Below are positions 6,116 through 13,282 of a stretch of 16,931 nucleotides of DNA, piece by piece. Source of the stretch: Bacillota bacterium (lineage in GTDB: Bacteria > Bacillota > Clostridia > Christensenellales > SZUA-584). A program made the position numbers and the translations under genes. Below the pieces are notes generated by a model that saw only the letters and a list, made by a program, of their open reading frames with translations, ran no database searches and was not told where the DNA came from. How positions within the stretch are numbered: position 1 is the stretch's first letter; every line of letters begins with the position of its first letter. Location: contig JAEZIW010000013.1 in NCBI GenBank assembly GCA_023436525.1, positions 1 through 16,931 on the forward strand, given 5' to 3'.

Positions 6116-8134
6116 ATGTCAGCGAACGATTCGATATTGGATGTATATCTGTATGAAAACAGCCAGCTTCTTGACAACCTGGAGTCAATGCTTTTGGTCT
6201 GTGAAAAAAGCGGCACATTTACATCTGAACAAATCGGCGATATTTTTCGCATACTGCATACGATAAAAGGGTCATCGGCGATGATGAATTTTGACAACAT
6301 CACCGGACTTTCTCACGCACTTGAAGACCTTTTTGGCTTTCTGCGTGAGCATCAGGCCCGTAAGCGGGACTACCGCAAAATCAGCGATCTTGTCTTTTCT
6401 TCCGTCGATGCAATAAAAGCCGAATTCGAAAAAATTCAACGCAGCGGCCTTCCCGACGGCGATTTATCGCTTATTACCGACAATGTACGCAAGTTCTTCA
6501 AAGTTCTCACTTCCTCAGACAGGGTTCAGGAAACCAAAGACGACGAGATTGACGATAACAAAGCCGAAGCGATTCTCTCGCTGGGCGACAGTATTCCCGG
6601 TGTTCATCGATACAAGGCTCATGTGACTTTCCAAAGAGACAGCAAGATGGAAAACATCCGCGCTCTGGGTATTGTCAAATCACTCGAAACGCTGTGCCAA
6701 AAAATTGTGACTGTGCCGAGCGACCTCCTCGGCGAACACAGCGATGACGAAATTACTGCTAACGGCTTTGATATTTATATCGAATCCGAGCAGCCTTCTT
6801 CGGTGATTCACAGCAAAATTAGAGAAGCCTTCTTCATCAACGAACTCCGTTTTGAAGTCATATCCGAAACAAAAACAGAAGCGGCGGCACCTGTTGAAAA
6901 AGCAGCCGCTGCCAAAAGTGTTGACAATACGGTGCCCTTAACCGATGCCGGGCACAACGTTAAGCAGCAAAATTACATGAGCGTTAACTTAAGCAAGCTT
7001 GATATGCTTATGGACATCGTCGGTGAAATCGTTATCACGGAATCCACTGTGACCAAAAACCCGGAGGTGTTAAAGCTCGGTCTTGACAGCTTTGATAAGG
7101 CATCCCGTCAGCTGAGAAAACTGACGGACGAGCTTCAGGATATCGTGATGGCCATCCGCATGATTCCCGTATCGGCGACGTTCCACAAAATGGAGCGCAT
7201 CGTTCGTGATATGGCGAATAAATTTGAAAAGCAGGCCGATCTGATTATTATCGGAGAGGATACGGAGCTTGATAAAAACGTGATCGACAATCTGTCCGAT
7301 CCTCTTATGCATATCATCCGCAACTCGATGGATCATGGCCTTGAAACAACCGAAGAACGCATAAAGCTCGGGAAGAGCCCCACAGGCCGCGTTACGCTTG
7401 AGGCTCACAATTCAGGCAGCGACGTTCTGATCAGTGTTTCCGACGACGGGCGCGGGCTCAACAAAGAAGCGATTCTTGCCAAAGGCGTCAGCAAAGGCCT
7501 TGTAAAGAAGAACCCCGCCGATATGTCTGATAAAGAAATATACTCGCTGATTTTTGCCCCCGGTTTTTCCACCAAGGAAAAGGTGACCGAATTCTCCGGG
7601 CGCGGGGTCGGCATGGATGTGGCGCAAAAGAACATACAAAAACTCGGTGGCGCACTGACGGTAACCAGCACACCCGGCCAGGGTATGACCGTACAAATTC
7701 GTATTCCGCTCACACTGGCTATTATTGAAGGTATGCAGGTGAGCGTCGGCGGCAACGTGTTCATACTGCCGCTGCTGTCCATCAAAGAATCGTTTAAGCC
7801 CAAGAACTTAAAAGATATTGCCAAAGATCCGGACGGCAATGAGATGATCACCATGCGCGGCAACTGTTACCCCATACTGCGGCTGCATAAGGTATTCAAT
7901 CTGGAAACGGATATCCAGTCCTTTGAAGACGGCATATTGGTCATACTGGAAACACAGTCGTTGACGTACTGTCTGTTTGTCGATGAACTGATTGGCGAAC
8001 AGCAAACTGTTGTGAAGCCTCTGCCCGTCTATATCTCAAGAGTGCTCGGTTCAACCAAGAGCATTGCGGGCTGCACGATACTGGGAGATGGGAGTGTCAG
8101 TCTGATTCTCGACGTGAGTGGACTGATGAGCTGA
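6116..8134 (+). CDS. cheA: Chemotaxis histidine kinase CheA
   Basis: CheA is the cytoplasmic kinase of the receptor array. The 672-residue product has the five usual domains. P1 (about 1-115) has phosphoacceptor His48 in HTIKGSS. A P2-like CheY-binding domain spans about 165-250. After an Ala-rich linker (about 251-283) comes the P3 dimerisation segment (about 285-345, LDMLMDIVGEIVI). P4 (about 346-530) is the ATPase, with N-box Asn403 (HIIRNSMDHG), G1 DDGRG (443-447), F-box FAPGFST (480-486) and G2 GRGVGMDV. P5 (about 535-670) is the CheW-like regulatory domain. All catalytic boxes look intact. An AAGGG site lies 7 nt before the ATG. It is followed after 3 nt by the HD-GYP gene. No cheW is found next to it, so the coupling protein must be encoded elsewhere. 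Confidence 0.97.
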   Translation: MSANDSILDVYLYENSQLLDNLESMLLVCEKSGTFTSEQIGDIFRILHTIKGSSAMMNFDNITGLSHALEDLFGFLREHQARKRDYRKISDLVFSSVDAIKAEFEKIQRSGLPDGDLSLITDNVRKFFKVLTSSDRVQETKDDEIDDNKAEAILSLGDSIPGVHRYKAHVTFQRDSKMENIRALGIVKSLETLCQKIVTVPSDLLGEHSDDEITANGFDIYIESEQPSSVIHSKIREAFFINELRFEVISETKTEAAAPVEKAAAAKSVDNTVPLTDAGHNVKQQNYMSVNLSKLDMLMDIVGEIVITESTVTKNPEVLKLGLDSFDKASRQLRKLTDELQDIVMAIRMIPVSATFHKMERIVRDMANKFEKQADLIIIGEDTELDKNVIDNLSDPLMHIIRNSMDHGLETTEERIKLGKSPTGRVTLEAHNSGSDVLISVSDDGRGLNKEAILAKGVSKGLVKKNPADMSDKEIYSLIFAPGFSTKEKVTEFSGRGVGMDVAQKNIQKLGGALTVTSTPGQGMTVQIRIPLTLAIIEGMQVSVGGNVFILPLLSIKESFKPKNLKDIAKDPDGNEMITMRGNCYPILRLHKVFNLETDIQSFEDGILVILETQSLTYCLFVDELIGEQQTVVKPLPVYISRVLGSTKSIAGCTILGDGSVSLILDVSGLMS

Positions 8135-8137
8135 TAG

Positions 8138-9214
8138 ATGAGATATATCCCGATTAGCCATCTGCGCCCCGGCTATAAACTTGCATCCGATCTCGTGCTC
8201 TCAAGAAACCGCATTCTGCTTCGCAAAGGGCGATTGTTGACTGATTCGTTTATAAAAAAAATCACGGATCTTGGTTATCAGGGGCTTTATATCGATGATG
8301 ATCTGTCCGAAGGTCTCTATGTGAATGATATCGTCAGCGCAGAGCTCAAGATGACGATGAAAAACGAGCTGCAGGCTATGCTGGACAACACCAAGCTCAA
8401 TCGTCCGGCGGCATTCCGGTCGCGCATACAGACCATGAACAAGCTGCTGCAGTGCACCGTTGATGAAATACTGCATTCAAGCCAGGTCATGGTCAATATG
8501 ATTGATCTGAGAACCTATGATGACTATACCTACAGCCACAGTCTGAATGTGGCTATTTTGTCTATTGTGATCGGCATTTCGCTGGGTTTGAACAAGAAGA
8601 TGCTGCACCAGCTGGCATTGGGTGCGCTGCTTCACGATACCGGCAAAATGTTTATTGAAAAAGACATTCTCAACAAACCCTCAAGACTGACGCCCGAAGA
8701 ATTTGAAGAAATTAAGAAGCACAGCGAACGCGGGTATGCCTACCTGTGCGATTATATGGATATCCCAGATGCCGCGCGCAACACGGCGCTGCAGCATCAT
8801 GAGCAATTCAACGGCAAGGGCTATCCTCAGGGGCTCTCCGGCGAGTCGATTCATCTTTTCGGCCGCATTGTGGGTGTGGTCGACGTTTTTGATGCACTGA
8901 CCGCAGACAGGCCATACCGAAAGGCCATGCTGCCCTCTGATGCCATCGAATACATCATGGGCGGATACAACTCGATGTTCGATCCGACGATTGTTAACGC
9001 GCTGACGCGAAAAATTGCCCCGTATCCGGTGGGAACGTGCGTGCTGCTCAGCACCGGCGAAACAGCCATCGTCACCAAGAATCAGGAATCTGCAAGTTTG
9101 CGGCCTGTCGTTAAACTCTTGGTAAACGGGAAGCCGACAGATACGTTTATGGATTTGGCGCACGACCGTTCTTTGCTGAACATCACAATCAAGGAAATCG
9201 TCAATATTCAATAA
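8138..9214 (+). CDS. HD-GYP domain protein, probable cyclic-di-GMP phosphodiesterase
   Basis: HD-GYP enzymes hydrolyse cyclic di-GMP, the messenger that usually opposes motility. The 358-residue soluble product has a short N-terminal domain (about 1-60, starting MRYIPISHLRPGYKL, DUF3391-like), a helical link, the HD-GYP core (about 125-265) and a small beta-rich tail (about 285-350). Metal-binding and catalytic residues are visible: His134, His166-Asp167 with Lys170 (LLHDTGK), His195, His220-His221, the GYP motif GKGYP (226-230) and Asp249. The usual Asp before GxGYP is Asn (HHEQFNGKGYP), a common variant. There is no membrane segment and no receiver domain. It starts 3 nt after the cheA stop with no strong ribosome site, so it is probably translated by coupling. 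It is the last gene of the operon, with a terminator at 9578-9616. Enzyme activity is inferred from motifs. Confidence 0.88.
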   Translation: MRYIPISHLRPGYKLASDLVLSRNRILLRKGRLLTDSFIKKITDLGYQGLYIDDDLSEGLYVNDIVSAELKMTMKNELQAMLDNTKLNRPAAFRSRIQTMNKLLQCTVDEILHSSQVMVNMIDLRTYDDYTYSHSLNVAILSIVIGISLGLNKKMLHQLALGALLHDTGKMFIEKDILNKPSRLTPEEFEEIKKHSERGYAYLCDYMDIPDAARNTALQHHEQFNGKGYPQGLSGESIHLFGRIVGVVDVFDALTADRPYRKAMLPSDAIEYIMGGYNSMFDPTIVNALTRKIAPYPVGTCVLLSTGETAIVTKNQESASLRPVVKLLVNGKPTDTFMDLAHDRSLLNITIKEIVNIQ

Positions 9215-9257
9215 AAACAAAGCAACTTTTTAAGTCACTTCAGGATTTCGTTCACTG

Positions 9258-9298
9258 CGATGGCAGATAGAATGACCGCTTCCGTAACTTTCCGTTTA
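9258..9298 (+). repeat. 41-bp direct repeat, copy 1
   Basis: It matches the segment at 9456-9496 at 37 of 41 positions by my count, beginning CGATGGCAGA and ending in CGTTTA. The family is not recognised. Confidence 0.6.
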
Positions 9299-9312
9299 TT
9301 GTCGAAACTTAG

Positions 9313-9333
9313 GGGCGGCGTCTTGACCCGCCC
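9313..9333. repeat. GC-rich inverted repeat
   Basis: GGGCGG and CCGCCC pair across a 9-nt loop. There is no T-run after it on either strand, so it is not a standard terminator. It may be part of a decayed intergenic repeat. Confidence 0.45.
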
Positions 9334-9393
9334 GCAAGGACACACCAAGGATATCGTGCCCTACGAACATTTGGCAAGATAGAATTTTGTAGT

Positions 9394-9413
9394 GATCGAC
9401 CCCTGTGTCGATC
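9394..9413. repeat. Perfect 7-bp inverted repeat
   Basis: GATCGAC and GTCGATC are separated by CCCTGT, and the hairpin is flanked on both sides by TGTAG. The function is unknown. The flanking short repeats resemble those of small mobile or duplicated intergenic units. Confidence 0.45.
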
Positions 9414-9455
9414 TGTAGTTTATATAATTAAGCGATGCGATATTTTATTTCTCGA

Positions 9456-9496
9456 CGATGGCAGAAAGAATGACCGCTTCTATAACTTTTCGTTTA
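9456..9496 (+). repeat. 41-bp direct repeat, copy 2
   Basis: Second copy of the 9258-9298 element, 198 bp downstream, with four mismatches. Same orientation. Confidence 0.6.
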
Positions 9497-9577
9497 GTAT
9501 GATGAGGCGGCGCATGAAGATGCCCAGCCTGTCGATTACGCTCTGACTCAATAACATAACTTATTTTTTCGCATTAT

Positions 9578-9616
9578 AAAAGCACACCTGAAGATTTCAT
9601 TCATGCGTGCTTTTTT
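9578..9616. terminator. Probable bidirectional rho-independent terminator
   Basis: AAAAGCACAC (9578-9587) pairs with GCGTGCTTTT (9605-9614) with one mismatch, across a 17-nt loop. On the plus strand the stem runs into TTTTTT (9611-9616), ending the chemotaxis operon. On the minus strand a shorter TTTTAT tract follows, so it can also end transcription of the UPF0145 gene whose stop codon lies 9 nt away. Position between two converging genes fits. Confidence 0.8.
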
Positions 9617-9624
9617 ATTGACGA

Positions 9625-9933
9625 CTATTTAAACTTCACAGCCGTGCCGTACGCGGTGACCTCAGCCGCACCCTGCATCACTGAGCTGGATGTAAACCGC
9701 ATCGCGATAACAGCGTCTGCGCCGAGCATCACAGCCTGATCCACCATGCGCTTAAGGGCGATTTCGCGAGATTCTTCCATCATCTCCGTATAGCTCTTGA
9801 GTTCGCCGCCCACTATCGTTTTAAACCCGGCCATCATGTCTTTGCCGATATGCTTGCTCTGTATCATTGAGCCTCTCACCAGCCCGAGCACCTCATACGG
9901 CTTGTCCATGTTCTCCACAGTCATAATGATCAT
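9625..9933 (-). CDS. YbjQ/UPF0145 family protein
   Basis: A 102-residue soluble protein of the widespread YbjQ/UPF0145 family, whose members form small oligomers and are sometimes annotated as heavy-metal-binding. The true cellular role is not settled. Typical family features are the YEVLGLVRGSMIQSKHIGKD stretch, a central helix (ESREIALKRMVDQAVMLGAD), the ADAVIAMRF strand and the final TAYGTAVKF strand. The ATG at 9933 is chosen because GGAGGAG lies 7 nt upstream. Longer in-frame starts up to 10002 lack such a site and would overlap the promoter. It lies 73 nt downstream of addA on the same strand but has its own probable promoter, so it is likely not functionally tied to DNA repair. Confidence 0.88.
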   Translation of the reverse strand: MIIMTVENMDKPYEVLGLVRGSMIQSKHIGKDMMAGFKTIVGGELKSYTEMMEESREIALKRMVDQAVMLGADAVIAMRFTSSSVMQGAAEVTAYGTAVKFK

Positions 9934-9940
9934 CGCAAAA

Positions 9941-9947
9941 CTCCTCC
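9941..9947 (-). promoter_or_regulatory. Ribosome binding site deciding the UPF0145 start
   Basis: GGAGGAG on the minus strand, 7 nt before the ATG at 9933. It rules against the longer in-frame extension to 10002. Confidence 0.8.
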
Positions 9948-9966
9948 GCTTTATATTATTTACATA

Positions 9967-9975
9967 AGTATACCA
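9967..9975 (-). promoter_or_regulatory. Extended -10 promoter of the UPF0145 gene
   Basis: On the minus strand 9975-9967 reads TGGTATACT, an extended -10 (TG-N-TATACT, 5 of 6 to TATAAT). The -35 region is poor, as is usual for extended -10 promoters. The start would be near 9960, giving a leader of about 27 nt that contains the ribosome site. Confidence 0.5.
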
Positions 9976-10006
9976 CGTTTGTATGGGCTGAAGAAGCAAC
10001 AAAACG

Positions 10007-13000
10007 TCAGATTGTCACAGACTCTCCCACTGCGAGATAGTAAATCACCTTTTCCTTCACATCGATGCGTGTAATTCGCGCCAATGCCTTGGCATACAGA
10101 TCCAGCTGAACCGCGTATTTTTGCGCCGCTTTCTTTGCGTCCTGTTGGCTCACACGGTCTGTTTTATAATCGACGATCACCCACCGGCCGTCTTCTATGA
10201 AGCAAAGATCGATCACACCCTGCACGATCACGCTTTCGTCGGAACTGCTCGACAGCCCCGCTTCCTTGGCGCTGATCCTCAGACAAAATGGCTGTTCGGT
10301 ACGCCGCACCACCGCTGCTTTTGCCCGCTGCGCCAATGCGCTGTGCAAAAAGCGAGCCACCGCCGCCGCATCCACAGCCGACACCTCCGAAGGATCAATC
10401 AGCCCTCTTTCCCCCATATCTATGATGCGGGTTTGTACCTGCGCCTCATCCAGCGGCTCAAAGCCGATGTGTTCCATCACGCGGTGCATCAACGTGCCGC
10501 GCTGCGCGGCATCCATGCCGTCGTCCGAAGACGGCAGCACCGCCGGACGGAAAACGTTGTTATCCTGCATGCGCTTCAGTGCCGAAACGCTGACCTTAGA
10601 CGGCACACCGGTATCGCTCTGATGCGTATACGCTTCAAACAACGCTTCGGGCGGCCGGCTTTGTGCCAGCTGCCAGAATTCCGATAAAGCCCGTGCTTTT
10701 TCTGCGCCGGCCGGCTTAGCACTCTCATCCCGCTCGATTCGTACAATGCCGGTTATGTCCGTCCCCTGCTCGCGGCACATCATGGCCACGGCGGGCATCA
10801 ACAAATCAAAGTGTGTGGACGCAGTATGCTGCCAAAGCGGCGCTTTGGGTTCACTCCACTTGTCTTTTATCTCACAGCCCGCACCGAGTATGATCAGCCG
10901 TTCTATCGCGCGCGTCATGCCCACATACAAGAGTCTCACCGTTTCGGATATCTTCTCGCGCCGCAGCCCCTTCGCCACGGCCATTCGGTGCAGCGTGGGC
11001 TTGCGAATGTGCGCCGTCTCATCCAGGCTGTCGAGCGCAATGCCGAGGCCGCGCCCCACGAGCACGCTGCCATATGTATCGCGCTGGTCGATCTTTTTGT
11101 GCAGCCCCGAGAGAATCACCGCACGAAACTCAAGCCCCTTCGATTTGTGTATTGTTGTCATATACACGCCGTTTGAACCGGCGGGGTTTTGCTGTGTGTC
11201 CTTGGTTCGCCCCAGCCTGTCGGCCACCGCCAGCAGATCAAATAGCGACGAAACGCCCAAAGCGGACGCCTCGTTCACAAATGCACTGATGGCTGCTTCG
11301 GCAGCTGCCCCGCCCGGCGATGTCAGCGCGTAGTCGCGCAGCCTCATATCCAGCCGCAGCTGCATCAAAAAATCAGGCAGCGTCATACAGGCCGCAAGCT
11401 GGCGGTAACCCGCCAATGTATCGCGAAACAGCTTGACCTTATCCCCAAGCGGTGATAACTGATGAAACGCTCTGACGGCTGTGCAAAAGCTCTGCGCTTC
11501 GGGTGCCGCGAGACGAATCTGCGCCAGCTCCGGCTCCGAGAACCCAAAATGCGGATAACGCATGACGCTCAGCATCGCGATATCATCCGTCTCGCTCTGA
11601 ATCAGCTTCAGCGCATTCTTGAGCACGGCCAGCTCGCCCGCTGCCACATCGGCACCGCCCGGCCCGCCTGCCACAGGAATATTCATGTCGGCAAGAGCCT
11701 TGGCAATGCGCTTGCCGGACTGCGTGATTTCGGGCCGCAGCACCGCGATATCGCCGTACGCATACCCGTCCGCCAGCAGCCGCCGTATCTGTGCGCCGGT
11801 CTCACGCGCCTCGGCCTCTACATTTTCCTCGTCCTCGCGGTGGGCGATGATGATCTCCGCCTTCCCGTCGCCCTGTGAGCCGGGGTCAAGGCGCTGGCCG
11901 CCCGTATAATCCACACCGCCCGCGTCCTGCGTCATCATGTGTGCCATCACGCCGTTGATAAACGCAATAACCTCGGGACGGCTGCGGTAGTTGGTGTTCA
12001 TCTCGATAAGCCCGCTTGCTTGCAGCTCACGGCAGCGTTTGATCAGCAAATCGGGGTTCGACTCGCGAAACGTGTAAATGCACTGCTTCACGTCTCCCAC
12101 CAAAAAATCGTTGCCGCCGCGCTGAACACTTGAAATAATCGCATGCTGCGCCTCATTGATATCCTGATACTCGTCCACAAACACATGCGCGTATTTGGCA
12201 CGGTAGCGAGCGGCCACATCGTTAACGCTGAGCGCCTTCAAGGCAAAGTGCATCGTGTCATCGTGATCAATCAGGTTCTTTATGCGCTTGGCCTTTGCGT
12301 AAAGCTTCATGAAAAGCCGCGTCAGTTCAATGAAAAAACGTCCGTCTCGCGCGGTCTGCCGCAATTCGTCGGTCACTTTGGCGGTGAAATCCCCGGCACA
12401 ACCGCGCAAGGCTTCGAAGCATCGGTTGGCGCGGTTTGTCAACACGGCGCTTTCGCGGTTCGGCGCGCCTTTTTGCTTGCAGGTTAAGTTCTTTGCCTCG
12501 GGCAATATCACAAAGTTTTTGCCGACGGCCTGAACAGCGCGCATAAAAAGCAGCCGGTCAGCCTCGCTCTCGTCGGCTTCGTCGACAAAGCCTTTTTCGG
12601 CCCAAAGTTCGCTTCGCTGCGCAAGCAACGCATTGGCATCCGCTGCCGCCGCTTTAACCATGCCTGCAAATTCGTCAAACAGCACGTCCGTGAACGGGCC
12701 ACCGTCGAAATGCGCATCGGCTTCATCCAGCCATTTGTGCGGGTTCTTAAGGCTCACCGCCCGGTTGTATATCGCACTGACGATATGCGCAATCTGCTCT
12801 GTATCGCCGCGCCCAGCGTATTTTTCTGCCACCGGGCGCAGTGACGTATCCGCTTTAGCCAGTTCAATGGCCTGCTCCATTGCGTCCTGCCTGAGCCTTG
12901 CCGTTTCGGCCTCGCTGGCGATGGTGAACGATGGCGATGTGCCCGCATACTCAAAGTTATCGCGTATCAGCCGCCCGCAAAACGCGTGCAGCGTGGATAT

Positions 13001-13282
13001 ATCCGCAAAAACGCATTTTTCGGCCTGAGCTGCAAGGCGCGGCGACGCTGCGCCCGCTTCCTGCAGCCGTTTATAAATGCGCTCACGCATCTCGCTTGCC
13101 GCAAGATTCGTGAACGTCACAATCAGCATGTTTTCTATGTCTTCGCCTTCTTCAATCAGGCGCAGTACGCGCTCGGTCAGCACGCTTGTTTTGCCGCTGC
13201 CCGCCGCGGCGGATACCACCACGCTTTTGCCGCGCGTATCGATCGCCATACGCTGGCGCTCATTCCACTGCCTGCCGCTCAT
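10007..13282 (-). CDS. addA: ATP-dependent helicase/nuclease subunit A (AddA)
   Basis: AddA is the UvrD-type 3'-5' helicase and one of two nucleases of the AddAB complex, which processes double-strand DNA ends for RecA-dependent repair in the cytoplasm. The 1091-residue product shows, in order: Walker A AAAGSGKT (25-32), motif Ia TFTNLAASEMRERI (56-69), DEYQD Walker B (370-374), GDVKQCIYTFR (396-406), MNTNYRSRP (428-436), TTIHKSKGLEF (709-719) and LLYVGMTRA (784-792). The C-terminal RecB-like nuclease has His933 (GTLMH), Asp1025 (GVIDL), Asp1038-Tyr-Lys1040 (VDYKTD) and Gln1059. It is slightly shorter than many AddA proteins, but no motif is lost. The ATG overlaps the addB stop by 4 nt, with GGGAGGTG 5 nt upstream. 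The stop lies 73 nt before the UPF0145 start. Confidence 0.97.
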   Translation of the reverse strand: MSGRQWNERQRMAIDTRGKSVVVSAAAGSGKTSVLTERVLRLIEEGEDIENMLIVTFTNLAASEMRERIYKRLQEAGAASPRLAAQAEKCVFADISTLHAFCGRLIRDNFEYAGTSPSFTIASEAETARLRQDAMEQAIELAKADTSLRPVAEKYAGRGDTEQIAHIVSAIYNRAVSLKNPHKWLDEADAHFDGGPFTDVLFDEFAGMVKAAAADANALLAQRSELWAEKGFVDEADESEADRLLFMRAVQAVGKNFVILPEAKNLTCKQKGAPNRESAVLTNRANRCFEALRGCAGDFTAKVTDELRQTARDGRFFIELTRLFMKLYAKAKRIKNLIDHDDTMHFALKALSVNDVAARYRAKYAHVFVDEYQDINEAQHAIISSVQRGGNDFLVGDVKQCIYTFRESNPDLLIKRCRELQASGLIEMNTNYRSRPEVIAFINGVMAHMMTQDAGGVDYTGGQRLDPGSQGDGKAEIIIAHREDEENVEAEARETGAQIRRLLADGYAYGDIAVLRPEITQSGKRIAKALADMNIPVAGGPGGADVAAGELAVLKNALKLIQSETDDIAMLSVMRYPHFGFSEPELAQIRLAAPEAQSFCTAVRAFHQLSPLGDKVKLFRDTLAGYRQLAACMTLPDFLMQLRLDMRLRDYALTSPGGAAAEAAISAFVNEASALGVSSLFDLLAVADRLGRTKDTQQNPAGSNGVYMTTIHKSKGLEFRAVILSGLHKKIDQRDTYGSVLVGRGLGIALDSLDETAHIRKPTLHRMAVAKGLRREKISETVRLLYVGMTRAIERLIILGAGCEIKDKWSEPKAPLWQHTASTHFDLLMPAVAMMCREQGTDITGIVRIERDESAKPAGAEKARALSEFWQLAQSRPPEALFEAYTHQSDTGVPSKVSVSALKRMQDNNVFRPAVLPSSDDGMDAAQRGTLMHRVMEHIGFEPLDEAQVQTRIIDMGERGLIDPSEVSAVDAAAVARFLHSALAQRAKAAVVRRTEQPFCLRISAKEAGLSSSSDESVIVQGVIDLCFIEDGRWVIVDYKTDRVSQQDAKKAAQKYAVQLDLYAKALARITRIDVKEKVIYYLAVGESVTI

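Larger units (their letters stand above)
9215..9577. other. Non-coding stretch with degenerate repeats and small hairpins
   Basis: No convincing gene is seen on either strand. The stretch holds two copies of a diverged 41-bp direct repeat (9258-9298 and 9456-9496). Two small inverted repeats lie between them: GGGCGG/CCGCCC (9313-9318 with 9328-9333) and GATCGAC/GTCGATC (9394-9400 with 9407-9413). It reads like remnants of intergenic repeat elements between two converging operons. Confidence 0.6.

Noticed and set aside
5722..6303. Minus-strand open frame of 193 codons over cheY and the start of cheA
   Set aside because: It spans two real genes and the gap between them on the opposite strand, with no family resemblance.
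9215..9577. Possible riboswitch or small RNA gene in the gap after the HD-GYP gene
   Set aside because: The hairpins are short and isolated. I recognise no cyclic-di-GMP riboswitch core or other known RNA family, and no tRNA-like fold.
9934..10002. N-terminal extension of the UPF0145 protein
   Set aside because: The extension would cover the extended -10 promoter and the ribosome site, and its sequence is unlike the family N-terminus.
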